Below, one piece after another: positions 24,174-33,639 of a stretch of 44,979 bases of DNA (its first letter is position 1; each line of letters opens with the position of its first letter). The DNA is from Oscillospiraceae bacterium (GTDB lineage: Bacteria; Bacillota; Clostridia; Oscillospirales; Oscillospiraceae): NCBI GenBank assembly GCA_902784305.1, contig CACZUK010000003.1, forward strand, positions 1 through 44,979, given 5' to 3'. The translations under genes were made by a program, and so were the position numbers. Under the pieces are notes generated by a model. It worked only from the letters and a program-made list of their open reading frames with translations, did no database searches and was not told the origin of the DNA.

Positions 24174-24902
24174 ATGGCCAACAAAAAGGCAATCATCGGC
24201 AAGAAGGTCGGCATGACCCAGATCTTCAACGCTGAGGGCAAGGTCGTTCCGGTCACTGTCATTGAGGCCGGCCCCTGCACCGTCGTGCAGAAGAAGACCG
24301 AGGAGAAGGACGGCTACGAGGCCGTTCAGCTGGGCTATCAGTCCACCAAGGAAAAGCATCTCACCAAGGCTCAGAAGGGCCATCTGCTGAAGGCCACCGA
24401 CGAGAACCTGAAGGTCCTCAAGGAGGTCCAGTTCACCGACGCTGACAAGCTGGACGTGGGCGACGTGCTCAAGGCCGATGTCTTCGCCGAGGGCGAGCAC
24501 ATCGACGCCACCGCCATCAGCAAGGGCAAGGGCTACGCCGGCGTCATCAAGCGCCACGGCGCCCACCGCACCCCCATGACCCACGGCGGCGGCCCTGTGC
24601 ACCGTCACGCCGGCTCCATGGGCTCCACCTCCACCCCCTCCCGTATCCGCAAGGGCAAGATCGGCGCCGGCCAGATGGGCAGCGAGCAGGTCACCATCCG
24701 GAACCTGGAGATTGTCAAGGTTGATCCCGAGGTCAATCTGATCGCCGTGCGCGGCGCGGTGCCCGGCCCCAAGGGCGGCATCGTCGTGCTGAAGGCCACC
24801 ACCAAGGTCGTCAAGGCGAAGCAGGCCGCTACCGCCATCAGCCTCAACCCGCAGAAGGCTTCCGGCCGCAACCCGCAGAAGGCCTCTGCGCGTAACCGCT
24901 AA
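24174..24902 (+). CDS. rplC: 50S ribosomal protein L3
   Basis: 242 residues, longer than the usual about 210. The core begins [11 protein letters not shown] and has the [13 protein letters not shown] tip loop reaching the peptidyl transferase centre, and [20 protein letters not shown]. The C-terminal excess of about 25 residues is Ala/Lys-rich and contains a short duplication [27 protein letters not shown] precedes ATG 24174. Confidence 0.99.
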   Translation: MANKKAIIGKKVGMTQIFNAEGKVVPVTVIEAGPCTVVQKKTEEKDGYEAVQLGYQSTKEKHLTKAQKGHLLKATDENLKVLKEVQFTDADKLDVGDVLKADVFAEGEHIDATAISKGKGYAGVIKRHGAHRTPMTHGGGPVHRHAGSMGSTSTPSRIRKGKIGAGQMGSEQVTIRNLEIVKVDPEVNLIAVRGAVPGPKGGIVVLKATTKVVKAKQAATAISLNPQKASGRNPQKASARNR

Positions 24903-24923
24903 TAGAGGGAAGGAGAGATTTCA

Positions 24924-25544
24924 ATGCCTAAGGCTAATGTTTATGATGTCGCCGGCGTGAAGACCGGTGAGATCGAGCTGAACGAGGCGATCTTCGGCAT
25001 CGAGCCGAACGAGGCCGCCGTTCACGCAGTGGTCAAGAATCATCTGGCCAACTGCCGGCAGGGCACGCAGTCCGCTCTGACCCGTGCGGAGGTTTCCGGC
25101 GGCGGCAAGAAGCCCTGGAGACAGAAGGGCACCGGCCGCGCCCGTCAGGGCAGCACCCGCAGCCCCCAGTGGACCCACGGCGGCGTGGTGTTCGCGCCCA
25201 AGCCGCGCTCCTATCGCTACACGCTCAACAAGAAGCTGCGCCGCCTGGCGCTCAAGAGCGTGCTCAGCGACAAGGCCGCCAACGGCAAGGTCATGGTCAT
25301 CGACGGCCTGGATCTGCCCGAGATCAAGACCAAGAGCATGGTCGCCCTGCTGGACGCCCTGCAGGCCGGCAAGAGCGTGGTGGTCACCGACGGCGTGAAG
25401 CAGAACGTCGTGCTCTCCAGCCGCAACATCCCCGGTGTCATCACCACGCCCGCCAACATCCTGAGCGTGTATGACATCGTCAACGCCAAGAGCCTGGTGG
25501 TCGATAAGGCCGCCCTGGCCACCATTGAGGAGGTCTACCAGTAA
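24924..25544 (+). CDS. rplD: 50S ribosomal protein L4
   Basis: 206 residues. The extended loop that lines the exit tunnel is present ([20 protein letters not shown]), and the globular part is typical. In enterobacteria L4 represses the S10 operon. Its TAA overlaps the rplW ATG (TAATG). Confidence 0.99.
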   Translation: MPKANVYDVAGVKTGEIELNEAIFGIEPNEAAVHAVVKNHLANCRQGTQSALTRAEVSGGGKKPWRQKGTGRARQGSTRSPQWTHGGVVFAPKPRSYRYTLNKKLRRLALKSVLSDKAANGKVMVIDGLDLPEIKTKSMVALLDALQAGKSVVVTDGVKQNVVLSSRNIPGVITTPANILSVYDIVNAKSLVVDKAALATIEEVYQ

Positions 25545-25837
25545 TGACTGCTTACGATATCATCAGGAAGCCCGTCGTTACCGAGGCTTCTATGGCCGCC
25601 ACCGCTGAGCGCAAGTACACCTTCGTGGTGGATAAGCGGGCCACCAAGAACGAGATCGCCAAGGCGGTCGAGAAGATCTTTGAGGTCAAGGTCGCAAAGG
25701 TCAACACCATCAACTACGACGGCAAGAAGAAGCGCATGGGCGCCGGCCGTCCCGGCAAGCGCCCCGACTGGAAGAAGGCCGTCGTGACGCTGACTGAGGA
25801 CTCCAAGACCATCGAGCTCTTCGAAGAAATGGTCTAA
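25544..25837 (+). CDS. rplW: 50S ribosomal protein L23
   Basis: 97 residues, with the family's [13 protein letters not shown] start and [11 protein letters not shown] loop. It sits at the tunnel exit, docking trigger factor and SRP. Translationally coupled to rplD. Confidence 0.99.
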   Translation: MTAYDIIRKPVVTEASMAATAERKYTFVVDKRATKNEIAKAVEKIFEVKVAKVNTINYDGKKKRMGAGRPGKRPDWKKAVVTLTEDSKTIELFEEMV

Positions 25838-25853
25838 GGGGAGGTAACGCAGA

Positions 25854-26687
25854 ATGGCTATTAAGACTTTTAAGCCCACGACTCCGGCTCGTCGTCACAT
25901 GACCGTGTCCGGCTTCGACGGCATCGACAAGAAGGCCAAGCCCGAGCGCAGCCTCACCGTGAAGCTCAACAAGGCCGCCGGCCGCAACAACACCGGCCGC
26001 ATCACCGTCCGCCACCACGGCGGCGGCGGCAAGAAGATTTACCGCATCATCGACTTCAAGCGCGACAAGGCCGGCGTGGCTCAGGTCCTGCGCCTGGAGT
26101 ACGATCCCAACCGCACCGCTTATATCGCCCTGATCCAGTATGAGGACGGCACCAAGAGCTATATCATCGCTCAGTCCGGCCTGAAGGCGGGCGACGTGGT
26201 GGAGTCCGGCGCCGGCGCCGACATCAAGCCCGGCAACTGCCTGCCTCTGGCCAACATCCCCGTGGGCACCGTCATCTCCTGCATCGAGATGCACAAGAAC
26301 CACGGCGCTCAGCTGGTGCGCGCTGCCGGCGAGCAGGCTCAGCTGATGGCCAAGGAGAACGGCTATGCCCAGATCCGTCTGCCCAGCGGCGAGTATCGCC
26401 TGATCAAGCTGGACTGCCGCGCCTGCATCGGCGGCATCGGCAACGAGGACCACGGCAACATCCACATCGGCAAGGCCGGCCGCAAGCGTCACATGGGCAT
26501 CCGTCCCACCGTCCGCGGCTCCGTCATGAACCCCAACGATCATCCTCACGGTGGTGGTGAGGGCCGCGCCCCCATCGGCCGCAGCGGTCCTGTCACTCCC
26601 TGGGGCAAGCCCGCTCTGGGTTATAAGACCCGCAGCAAGAAGAACCGCAGCGAGCGCTTCATCGTTCGCCATCGCAATTCTAAGTAA
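25854..26687 (+). CDS. rplB: 50S ribosomal protein L2
   Basis: 277 residues. [20 protein letters not shown] and the C-terminal [19 protein letters not shown], with the functionally important His of the HPHGGGEG loop. Contacts the peptidyl transferase region and bridge B7b. GGGGAGGTAACGC lies before ATG 25854. Confidence 0.99.
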   Translation: MAIKTFKPTTPARRHMTVSGFDGIDKKAKPERSLTVKLNKAAGRNNTGRITVRHHGGGGKKIYRIIDFKRDKAGVAQVLRLEYDPNRTAYIALIQYEDGTKSYIIAQSGLKAGDVVESGAGADIKPGNCLPLANIPVGTVISCIEMHKNHGAQLVRAAGEQAQLMAKENGYAQIRLPSGEYRLIKLDCRACIGGIGNEDHGNIHIGKAGRKRHMGIRPTVRGSVMNPNDHPHGGGEGRAPIGRSGPVTPWGKPALGYKTRSKKNRSERFIVRHRNSK

Positions 26688-26701
26688 GGAGGCCAGTTAG
26701 A

Positions 26702-26971
26702 ATGAGCAGATCTGTGAAGAAAGGCCCCTTCTGCGCCCCCGAGCTGCTGAAGAGGGTCGATGAGATGAACGCCAAGGGCGAGAAGAAGGTTCTGAAGACC
26801 TGGAGCCGCAGCTCCACCATCTTCCCCTCCTTCGTCTCCCACACCTTCAACGTGTACAACGGCAAGAAGTTCATCCCCGTGTACGTGACCGAGGACATGG
26901 TCGGCCACAAGCTGGGTGAGTTCGCTCCCACCCGCACGTTCAAGGGCCACAGCGGTGGCAAGACCAAGTAA
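26702..26971 (+). CDS. rpsS: 30S ribosomal protein S19
   Basis: 89 residues, with [10 protein letters not shown] start and [41 protein letters not shown]-type core. Head protein paired with S13. TAAGGAGGCCAG site. Confidence 0.99.
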   Translation: MSRSVKKGPFCAPELLKRVDEMNAKGEKKVLKTWSRSSTIFPSFVSHTFNVYNGKKFIPVYVTEDMVGHKLGEFAPTRTFKGHSGGKTK

Positions 26972-26984
26972 GGAGGACGGCAAC

Positions 26985-27323
26985 ATGAGTGAAGCAAAAG
27001 CATATCTGTCCTTCGCGCGCATCTCCCCCCGGAAGGTGAACGTGGTCTGCGAGCTGATTCGCGGCAAGGACGTGGAGTTGGCCACCGCCATCCTGCAGCA
27101 CACCCCCAAGGCCGCTTCTGAGTACCTGCTGAAGCTGGTCAAGAGCGCTGCTGCCAATGCTGAGAACAACCATGGCATGAACGGCGACAAGCTGGTGGTC
27201 AAGGCCGCCTGGGCCGACGCCGGCATGACCATGAAGCGGATGCGTCCCCGCGCCCACGGCCGCGGCTACCGCATCAACAAGAGAACTTCTCACATCACCG
27301 TCGTGGTGACCGAGAAAGAATAA
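26985..27323 (+). CDS. rplV: 50S ribosomal protein L22
   Basis: 112 residues from ATG 26985 (MSEAKAYLSFARISP), chosen because AAGGAGGAC precedes it; the frame is open 23 codons further upstream inside rpsS. The tunnel-lining beta hairpin (MRPRAHGRGYRINKRTSHI) is intact. Confidence 0.99.
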   Translation: MSEAKAYLSFARISPRKVNVVCELIRGKDVELATAILQHTPKAASEYLLKLVKSAAANAENNHGMNGDKLVVKAAWADAGMTMKRMRPRAHGRGYRINKRTSHITVVVTEKE

Positions 27324-27335
27324 GGAGGCATATCT

Positions 27336-28151
27336 ATGGGACAGAAAGTGAATCCCCACGGCTTCCGCGTGGGTGTCATTAAGGACTGGGATTCCCGCTG
27401 GTATGCCAGTGAGGAGAAGGTCGGCGACCTGATCGTCGAGGATCAGAAGATCCGCAAGTTCCTGAAGAAGCAGATGTTTGCCACCGGCGTGCCCAAGATC
27501 GAGATTGAGCGCAACAACGACAAGGTCACCATCTATGTCCACTGCGCCCGTCCCGGCATGATTCTGGGCAAGGACGCCAGCGAGATCGAGCGCCTGAAGG
27601 CTGAGGTCTCCAAGCTCATCGGCGGCAAGAACGTCGTGCTGAACATCGTCGAGGTCAAGCGCAACGAGGTTGACCGCACCGCTCAGTTGGTGGCCGAGAA
27701 CATCGCCCAGCAGATCGAGAAGCGCACCTCCTTCCGCCGCGCCATGAAGAACGCCATCTCCCGTGCCATGCGTTCCGGCGCCAAGGGCATCAAGGTGACC
27801 CTGGCCGGCCGTCTGAACGGCGCTGAGATTGCCCGCAGCGAGAGCTATCACGAGGGCACCATCCCCCTGCAGACCCTGCGCGCCGACATCGAGTACGGCT
27901 TCGCGGAGGCCGCCACCACCTACGGCCGCATCGGCATCAAGGTGTGGGTGTACAACGGCGAGGTTCTGCAGCAGACCCTGCGCACCACCCCCCGGACTCT
28001 GGACCTGTCCAAGCCCTACCGTGAGCGCAGTGACCGTCCCCGCCGCGGCGGCCGCCGTGGTGAGCGCCGTGACGGCGATCGCCGCAGCTTCAACCGCAAC
28101 AACGACCGCCGTCAGGGCGGCGCACCTCGCAAGGAAGGAGGAGCTCAGTAA
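27336..28151 (+). CDS. rpsC: 30S ribosomal protein S3 with Arg/Gly-rich tail
   Basis: 271 residues, against about 210-230 for most S3. KH domain in the N-terminal half ([15 protein letters not shown]), S3 C-terminal domain ending near residue 222. A tail of about 50 residues follows, made almost only of Arg, Gly, Asp and Asn (for example [15 protein letters not shown]). TAATG overlap with rplP. The tail sits at the mRNA entry side of the ribosome. Confidence 0.98.
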   Translation: MGQKVNPHGFRVGVIKDWDSRWYASEEKVGDLIVEDQKIRKFLKKQMFATGVPKIEIERNNDKVTIYVHCARPGMILGKDASEIERLKAEVSKLIGGKNVVLNIVEVKRNEVDRTAQLVAENIAQQIEKRTSFRRAMKNAISRAMRSGAKGIKVTLAGRLNGAEIARSESYHEGTIPLQTLRADIEYGFAEAATTYGRIGIKVWVYNGEVLQQTLRTTPRTLDLSKPYRERSDRPRRGGRRGERRDGDRRSFNRNNDRRQGGAPRKEGGAQ

Positions 28152-28576
28152 TGCTGCTGCCTAAGAGAGTTAAGTACCGCAAGCAGATGCGCGGTCGTAT
28201 GACCGGCAAGGCTACCCGCGGCAACGTCGTCAACTATGGCGAATTCGGCCTTCAGGCCCAGGAGCCGGCATGGATCACCTCCCGTCAGATCGAGGCTGCC
28301 CGTGTGGCCATGACCCGTTACACCAAGCGCGGCGGTAAGGTCTGGATCAAGATCTTCCCCGACAAGCCCGTGACCCAGCAGCCCGCCGAGACCCGCATGG
28401 GTAAGGGCAAGGGCTCCCCTGAGTACTGGGTGGCCGTGGTCAAGCCCGGCCGCGTGATGTTCGAGATCGGCGGCGTGAGCGAGGAGGTCGCCCGTGAGGC
28501 CCTGCGTCTGGCTGCCCACAAGCTGCCCATCAAGACCAAGGTCGTGACCAAAGCTGAAGAGGAGGTTGAGGCGTAA
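28151..28576 (+). CDS. rplP: 50S ribosomal protein L16
   Basis: 141 residues, starting [20 protein letters not shown], with the [20 protein letters not shown] loop near the A-site tRNA. Coupled by TAATG on both sides. Confidence 0.99.
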   Translation: MLLPKRVKYRKQMRGRMTGKATRGNVVNYGEFGLQAQEPAWITSRQIEAARVAMTRYTKRGGKVWIKIFPDKPVTQQPAETRMGKGKGSPEYWVAVVKPGRVMFEIGGVSEEVAREALRLAAHKLPIKTKVVTKAEEEVEA

Positions 28577-28779
28577 TGAAGGCTACTGAAGTTCGCGGCA
28601 TGACTCCTGCGGAGCTGGAGACCAAGCTGGTTGAGCTGAAGAAAGAGCTGTTCCAACTGCGCTTTCAGAACGCCACCAATCAGCTGACCAACCCCGGCAA
28701 GATTGCCGATGTCAAGAAGGACATCGCCCGCGTGAAGACCATTATCCGTGAGAAGCAGATCGCTTCCGCCGGCCGCTGA
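28576..28779 (+). CDS. rpmC: 50S ribosomal protein L29
   Basis: 67 residues, a two-helix hairpin with the [14 protein letters not shown] signature. Lies at the tunnel exit. Coupled to rplP. Confidence 0.99.
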   Translation: MKATEVRGMTPAELETKLVELKKELFQLRFQNATNQLTNPGKIADVKKDIARVKTIIREKQIASAGR

Positions 28780-28798
28780 GCAATAGGAGGAACTGACA

Positions 28799-29056
28799 AT
28801 GGAAAGAACTTCTTCCCGTAAAACCAGAGTCGGCCTGGTGGTTTCTGATAAAATGGACAAGACCATCGTGGTGGCCATTGCCGAACATGTGGCTCACCCC
28901 CTGTACAAGAAGATCGTCAAGCGGACCTACAAGCTCAAGGCCCATGACGAGCTGAATCAGGCCCATGAGGGTGATCGCGTCCGCGTGATGGAGACCCGTC
29001 CCCTGTCCAAGGACAAGCGCTGGAGACTGGTCGAGATCGTCGAGAAGGCCAAGTAA
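28799..29056 (+). CDS. rpsQ: 30S ribosomal protein S17
   Basis: 85 residues, OB fold. [20 protein letters not shown] and [32 protein letters not shown] site before ATG 28799. Confidence 0.99.
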   Translation: MERTSSRKTRVGLVVSDKMDKTIVVAIAEHVAHPLYKKIVKRTYKLKAHDELNQAHEGDRVRVMETRPLSKDKRWRLVEIVEKAK

Positions 29057-29068
29057 GGAGGTGCCGAT

Positions 29069-29437
29069 ATGATCCAGGAAGAATCCTATCTGAAGGTTGC
29101 AGACAATACCGGCGCCAAGATGCTCAAGACCATCCGCGTGCTGGGCGGCTCCCGCCGCAAGTACGGCAACATCGGTGATGTTGTGGTCGCCTCCGTCCGC
29201 AAGGCCGCTCCCGGCGGCAGCGTGAAGAAGGGCGACGTGGTCAAGGCCGTCATCGTCCGCTCCGTCCGGGGCGTGCGCCGCGGCGACGGCTCCTACGTCC
29301 GCTTCGACGAGAACGCCGCCGTCATCATCAAGGAAGACAAGACCCCCCAGGGCACCCGTATCTTTGGGCCGGTGGCTCGTGAGCTGCGTGACAAGGACTA
29401 TCTGAGAATCCTGTCCCTGGCTCCTGAAGTGATTTAA
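29069..29437 (+). CDS. rplN: 50S ribosomal protein L14
   Basis: 122 residues, starting [17 protein letters not shown], with [18 protein letters not shown]. Its partner in bridge B8. TAAGGAGGTGCC site. Confidence 0.99.
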   Translation: MIQEESYLKVADNTGAKMLKTIRVLGGSRRKYGNIGDVVVASVRKAAPGGSVKKGDVVKAVIVRSVRGVRRGDGSYVRFDENAAVIIKEDKTPQGTRIFGPVARELRDKDYLRILSLAPEVI

Positions 29438-29451
29438 GGAGGTACCCAGGA

Positions 29452-29781
29452 ATGAACAATCTGTATGTCAAGCAGGGCGACAAGGTCGTCGTGCTCTCCG
29501 GCAAGGACAAGGGCACCGTGGGTGAGGTCCTCACCGCCATGCCCGCCTCCGGCAAGGTCGTGGTCAAGGGCGTGAACGTGTGCTCCTGCCACACCAAGCC
29601 CCGCCGTCAGGGCGACGAGGGCGGCATCATCCAGAAGGAGTGCCCCATCTACGTGTCCAAGGTGATGCTGGTGTGCCCCAAGTGTGACAAGCCCACCCGT
29701 GTGGCCCACAAGAAGGTTGAGGTCAACGGCAAGATGAAGAACGTCCGCGTGTGCAAGAAGTGCGGCGCGGAGCGAATCTGA
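29452..29781 (+). CDS. rplX: 50S ribosomal protein L24, zinc-ribbon form
   Basis: 109 residues. N-terminal KOW motif (KQGDKVVVLSGKDKG), and a C-terminal C75-x2-C78 ... C101-x2-C104 pair that can bind zinc, as in many Firmicutes L24. Assembly-initiator protein of the 50S subunit. Confidence 0.98.
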   Translation: MNNLYVKQGDKVVVLSGKDKGTVGEVLTAMPASGKVVVKGVNVCSCHTKPRRQGDEGGIIQKECPIYVSKVMLVCPKCDKPTRVAHKKVEVNGKMKNVRVCKKCGAERI

Positions 29782-29797
29782 GAAAGGAGCGTAGACT

Positions 29798-30337
29798 ATG
29801 CCTACTTTGAAGGATAAGTACAAGAAGGAAGTCGCTCCTGCTCTGATGAGCAAGTTCGGCTACAAGAGCGTCATGGAGATTCCCCGTCTGGAGAAGATCA
29901 TCGTGAACGTGGGCGTGGGCGAGGCCAAGGAGAACGCCAAGGTTCTGGAGGCCGTCGTGGCCGACGTGGCTGCCATCACCGGCCAGAAGCCCGTCATCAC
30001 CAAGGCCAAGAAGTCCATCGCCAACTTCAAGCTGCGCGAGGGCATGCCCATCGGCGTGAAGGTGACTCTGCGCCAGGACCGCATGTGGGAGTTTGTGGAC
30101 CGCCTGTTCAACATCGCGCTCCCCCGCGTGCGTGACTTCCGCGGCATCAACCCCGACGGCTTCGACGGCCGCGGCAACTACTCCCTGGGCATCAAGGAGC
30201 AGCTGATCTTCCCCGAGATCGAGTACGACAAGATCGACAAGATCCGCGGCATGAACATCGCCTTCGTGACCACCGCCAAGACCGACGAGGAGGGCCGCGA
30301 GCTGCTGAGCCAGCTGGGCGCTCCGTTTGCGAAGTAA
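29798..30337 (+). CDS. rplE: 50S ribosomal protein L5
   Basis: 179 residues. Starts [14 protein letters not shown], with the [18 protein letters not shown] and [19 protein letters not shown] signatures. Part of the 5S rRNA complex. AGAAAGGAGCG site. Confidence 0.99.
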   Translation: MPTLKDKYKKEVAPALMSKFGYKSVMEIPRLEKIIVNVGVGEAKENAKVLEAVVADVAAITGQKPVITKAKKSIANFKLREGMPIGVKVTLRQDRMWEFVDRLFNIALPRVRDFRGINPDGFDGRGNYSLGIKEQLIFPEIEYDKIDKIRGMNIAFVTTAKTDEEGRELLSQLGAPFAK

Positions 30338-30355
30338 GAGAGAGGAGATACTGAC

Positions 30356-30541
30356 ATGGCTAAACTGTCTATGAAGCTGAAGCAGCAGAGAGAGCCGAAG
30401 TTCTCCACTCGCCGCTACAACCGCTGCAAGATCTGCGGCCGCCCCCATGCGTATCTGCGCAATTATGGCGTGTGCCGTATCTGCTTCCGTGAGCTGGCCT
30501 ACAAGGGCGAGATTCCCGGCGTGAAGAAGGCCTCCTGGTAA
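30356..30541 (+). CDS. rpsN: 30S ribosomal protein S14, type Z (zinc)
   Basis: 61 residues, the short zinc-binding form, with Cys24-x2-Cys27 and Cys40-x2-Cys43, ending [11 protein letters not shown]. Last gene before a terminator that breaks the ribosomal cluster. Confidence 0.99.
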   Translation: MAKLSMKLKQQREPKFSTRRYNRCKICGRPHAYLRNYGVCRICFRELAYKGEIPGVKKASW

Positions 30542-30556
30542 GGAGCTCTGAGCATG

Positions 30557-30591
30557 AAAAAACCAGTGTGGCTCCGGCCGCACTGGTTTTT
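30557..30591 (+). terminator. Terminator inside the ribosomal cluster, after rpsN
   Basis: Stem AAAACCAGTG (30559-30568) / CACTGGTTTT (30581-30590) with a GC-rich loop and a T-run, starting 15 nt after the rpsN stop. Confidence 0.85.
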
Positions 30592-30822
30592 GATGTGTCA
30601 GCAAGGTGTGCTGGTGACAATGCGTTTTGACCACTCTCTGAGGGAGGCAGGGTCAAAATGCCAACACACTTGCGGCTATCACCTTCAAAAATCCGGCAGA
30701 TTCCGGCAAATTACGGCACGCACGGAGGCGTGGAAACGGCTTTTGGTGGTTTTGGAGAGGAGAGAGCGGAAAATTTCTCCGATGATTGTCCAAAATTTTG
30801 CCCGAATTTCCCCAATTTCCTG
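30592..30822. other. Spacer without a recognised gene
   Basis: Between the rpsN terminator and the rpsH promoter. An open frame runs through 30554-30964 but is low in conserved features and begins inside the terminator, so I do not call it. Confidence 0.5.
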
Positions 30823-30851
30823 TTGCTTTTTTTCCGGAAATCTGTTAGATT
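30823..30851 (+). promoter_or_regulatory. Probable promoter of the rpsH half of the cluster
   Basis: TTGCTT (30823-30828), 17 bp, TAGATT (30846-30851), in an AT-rich patch (ttagattatatat) inside GC-rich DNA. The exact -10 is uncertain. Confidence 0.6.
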
Positions 30852-31140
30852 ATATATCGGCGTCAAGCGTCAAGGAGGACAGGCCCGCTCACGGGCCCCG
30901 CTCTGCGATACCCTGGCGCCGCAAACAGCGGAGATACAGTCCAACCCGGTCGAACTCCCTGTAACCTTTTTCTTTTCACCGGGTTACGTTTGGGAACCCT
31001 GGATGATACCGACTTCGGTGCCGGACAGAGCGTGCGTGCGCCCCTGCGCACAGAAAGCCCGCTCTCGCCCCTCCCCTGCCGGTGTTTTTCAGTGCTTTCC
31101 GCCTGTAATTGCGGTGAATTATTTTTTAGGAGGTCAGTTT
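30852..31140 (+). promoter_or_regulatory. Long structured leader upstream of rpsH
   Basis: About 280 nt. Directly readable helices: GGCCCG-CTCA-CGGGCC (30882-30897); AACCCGGT (30943-30950) with ACCGGGTT (30978-30985); the competing pair GTAACC (30961-30966) with GGTTAC (30982-30987), which shares bases with the former; and AGAGCG...CGCTCT (31027-31065) enclosing TGCGC/GCGCA. Ends at TTAGGAGG before rpsH. Candidate ribosomal-protein-binding leader; ligand unknown. Confidence 0.6.
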
Positions 31141-31536
31141 ATGCACATCACAGATCCCATTGCTGATATGCTCACCCGCATTCGCAACGCGAACAGCGCC
31201 AAGCATACCACTGTTGATGTCCCCGCTTCCAACATGAAGAAGTCCATCGCCAAGATCCTGCTGGAGGAAGGTTATATCAAGAACTACCAGCTCATCGACG
31301 ATGGGACCCAGGGCATCATCCGCATCACCCTGAAGTATAACGGCACCGAGAAGGCCATCACCGGCCTGCGCCGCGTGTCCAAGCCCGGCCTGCGCCAGTA
31401 CGCCGGTGCCGAGGAGATGCCCAAGGTGTTCAACGGCCTGGGCATCGCTATTGTGTCCACTTCCAAGGGCGTCATGACCGACAAAGCGGCCCGCAAGGCT
31501 CACGTCGGCGGTGAGGTCCTGGCGTTCGTCTGGTAA
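31141..31536 (+). CDS. rpsH: 30S ribosomal protein S8
   Basis: 131 residues, starting [17 protein letters not shown], with the C-terminal [23 protein letters not shown]-binding signature. In E. coli S8 is the autogenous repressor of the spc operon. Here it is the first gene after a new promoter and leader, which makes it the obvious candidate ligand. Confidence 0.99.
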   Translation: MHITDPIADMLTRIRNANSAKHTTVDVPASNMKKSIAKILLEEGYIKNYQLIDDGTQGIIRITLKYNGTEKAITGLRRVSKPGLRQYAGAEEMPKVFNGLGIAIVSTSKGVMTDKAARKAHVGGEVLAFVW

Positions 31537-31549
31537 GGAGGGTATCGTA

Positions 31550-32098
31550 ATGTCTCGAGTAGGTAGAATGCCTATTACCATCCCCGCAGGCGTGACTGTC
31601 ACCGTCGCCGACGGCAATGTCGTCACTGTTAAGGGCCCCAAGGGCGAGCTGGTCCGCAGCTTCCCCGCTCAGATCGCCATCAACATCGACGGCAACGTCA
31701 TCACCTGCACCCGCCCCAATGATGCCAAGGAGAACCGTGCCCAGCACGGCACCACCCGCGCCAACCTGCACAACATGGTGGTGGGCGTGAGCGAGGGCTT
31801 CACCAAGGAGCTCCAGGTCAACGGCATCGGCTATCGTGTGGCCAAGGAGGGCAAGACCCTGGTCATGAACATCGGCTTCTCCCATCAGGTCAAGATGGAC
31901 GAGGTGCCCGGCATCACCATCGAAGTGCCCGACCCCAACAAGATTCTGATCAAGGGCTGCGACAAGCAGGCCGTGGGTCAGTTCGCCGCCGTCGTGCGCG
32001 GCAAGCGTCCCCCCGAGCCCTACAAGGGCAAGGGCATCAAGTATGCCGATGAGGTCATCCGCCGCAAGGAAGGCAAGACCGGCGCTAAGAAGAAATAA
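31550..32098 (+). CDS. rplF: 50S ribosomal protein L6
   Basis: 182 residues from ATG 31550 (MSRVGRMPITIPAGV) with TAAGGAGGGT upstream. Two tandem L6 folds, and the C-terminal PEPYKGKGIKYADEVIRRKEGK signature. Confidence 0.99.
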   Translation: MSRVGRMPITIPAGVTVTVADGNVVTVKGPKGELVRSFPAQIAINIDGNVITCTRPNDAKENRAQHGTTRANLHNMVVGVSEGFTKELQVNGIGYRVAKEGKTLVMNIGFSHQVKMDEVPGITIEVPDPNKILIKGCDKQAVGQFAAVVRGKRPPEPYKGKGIKYADEVIRRKEGKTGAKKK

Positions 32099-32116
32099 TA
32101 AGGAGGTGTGCCTGTT

Positions 32117-32476
32117 ATGTATACTAGACCCAATACGAACGCTCAGCGCATGAAGCGTCATAAGCGCGTGCGCGCCAAGATCTCCGGCACGCCCGAGAGA
32201 CCCCGTCTGAACGTGTTCCGCAGCGAGACCAACATCTACGCCCAGATCATCGACGATGTGAACGGCGTCACCCTGGTCTCCGCTTCCTCCCTGGAGAAGG
32301 ACTTCACCTGCGAGGGCGACAAGAAGGCTGCCGCCAAGAAGGTGGGCCAGAACGTGGCCGAGCGGGCCAAGGCCAAGGGCATCGACACCGTGGTGTTCGA
32401 CCGCGGCGGCTATGTCTACCACGGCCGCGTGAAGGCTCTGGCCGAGGGCGCCCGTGAGGGCGGCCTGCAGTTCTAA
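32117..32476 (+). CDS. rplR: 50S ribosomal protein L18
   Basis: 119 residues from ATG 32117 ([19 protein letters not shown]), 10 nt after AGGAGG. A GTG at 32108 is too close to that site. Binds 5S rRNA; C-terminus [24 protein letters not shown]. Confidence 0.98.
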   Translation: MYTRPNTNAQRMKRHKRVRAKISGTPERPRLNVFRSETNIYAQIIDDVNGVTLVSASSLEKDFTCEGDKKAAAKKVGQNVAERAKAKGIDTVVFDRGGYVYHGRVKALAEGAREGGLQF

Positions 32477-32493
32477 GCGAAGGAGGAAAGACA

Positions 32494-32988
32494 ATGCCTA
32501 GATTTGAAAGGGAAGCCAGCGAGTATATCGAGAAGCTGGTCTATCTGAACCGTGTCAGCAAGACCGTCAAGGGCGGCCGCGTCATGAAGTTCTCCGCGCT
32601 TATGGTCATCGGCGACGGCAAGGGCCGCGTCGGCTACGGCATGGGCAAGGCCGCTGAGGTGCCCGAGGCCATCCGCAAGGGCATCGAGGACGCCAAGAAG
32701 AACATGATCACCATTTCCACCTCCGGCACCACCATCCCCCACGAGGTGATCGGTGAGTTCTCCGCCGGCCGCGTGCTGCTCAAGCCCGCCGCCCCCGGTA
32801 CCGGCATCATCGCCGGCGGCCCGGTCCGTGCGGTCATGGAGGCTGCCGGCATCAGCGACATCCGCTCCAAGTGCCTGCGCTCCAACACCCCCGCCAACGT
32901 GGTGGCTGCCACCTTCGCCGGCCTGAAGAGCCTGCGCACTCCTGAGCAGGTCGCCAAGACCCGCGGCAAGAGCGTGGAAGAGCTGTAA
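32494..32988 (+). CDS. rpsE: 30S ribosomal protein S5
   Basis: 164 residues. S5 dsRNA-binding-like domain with [40 protein letters not shown], and a C-terminal domain with [17 protein letters not shown]. Decoding fidelity and mRNA entry helicase function. Confidence 0.99.
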   Translation: MPRFEREASEYIEKLVYLNRVSKTVKGGRVMKFSALMVIGDGKGRVGYGMGKAAEVPEAIRKGIEDAKKNMITISTSGTTIPHEVIGEFSAGRVLLKPAAPGTGIIAGGPVRAVMEAAGISDIRSKCLRSNTPANVVAATFAGLKSLRTPEQVAKTRGKSVEEL

Positions 32989-33002
32989 GGAGGAATTCGA
33001 CC

Positions 33003-33182
33003 ATGGCACTGAAAATTAAGCTCGTCAAGAGCCTCAATGGCCGCATCGCCAAGCACAAGGCGACCGCCGCCGCTCTGGGCTTGCGCAAGATCGGCGACGT
33101 GACCGTCCAGCCCGACAACGCGGCCACCAAGGGCAAGATCGCTCAGATCGGTTACCTGCTCCAGGTCACCGAGGAACAGTAA
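33003..33182 (+). CDS. rpmD: 50S ribosomal protein L30
   Basis: 59 residues (MALKIKLVKSLNGR...), the usual short bacterial L30. TAAGGAGGAATTC precedes ATG 33003. Lies between rpsE and rplO as in other bacteria. Confidence 0.98.
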   Translation: MALKIKLVKSLNGRIAKHKATAAALGLRKIGDVTVQPDNAATKGKIAQIGYLLQVTEEQ

Positions 33183-33197
33183 GGAGGGTATAAGACA

Positions 33198-33638
33198 ATG
33201 GATCTGTTTAACCTCTCTCCCGCCCCCGGCTCCACCAAGGCCCCCAAGCGTAAGGGCCGCGGCTCCGGCTCCGGCAACGGCAAGACTGCCGGCCGCGGCC
33301 ACAAGGGTCAGAAGGCCCGCTCCGGCGGCGGCGTGCGCATCGGTTTCGAGGGCGGCCAGATGCCTCTGGCCCGCCGTCTGCCCAAGCGCGGCTTCAACAA
33401 CATCTTCGCCAAGCGCCTGAGCGCCATCAACGTGTCCGCCCTGAACGTGTTCGAGGACGGCGCCACCGTGAACCTCCAGTCCCTGCTGGATGCCGGCATC
33501 CTCAGCAGCTGCAAGCACGGTGTGAAGATTCTGGGCAACGGTGAGCTGTCCAAGAAGCTGACGGTTCAGGCCACCGCTTTCTCTGCCTCCGCCAAGGAGA
33601 AAATCGAGGCCGCAGGAGGAAAGGCCGAGGTGATCTAA
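33198..33638 (+). CDS. rplO: 50S ribosomal protein L15
   Basis: 146 residues. Glycine/lysine-rich N-terminal extension ([21 protein letters not shown]) entering the rRNA core, and the [19 protein letters not shown] signature. Confidence 0.99.
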   Translation: MDLFNLSPAPGSTKAPKRKGRGSGSGNGKTAGRGHKGQKARSGGGVRIGFEGGQMPLARRLPKRGFNNIFAKRLSAINVSALNVFEDGATVNLQSLLDAGILSSCKHGVKILGNGELSKKLTVQATAFSASAKEKIEAAGGKAEVI

Positions 33639-33639
33639 A

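Noticed and set aside
30554-30964. 136-codon ORF after rpsN starting MKKPVWLRPHW
   Set aside because: It has an AAGGAG site, but its first codons form the terminator stem and T-run, it spans the next promoter, and nothing in it looks conserved.
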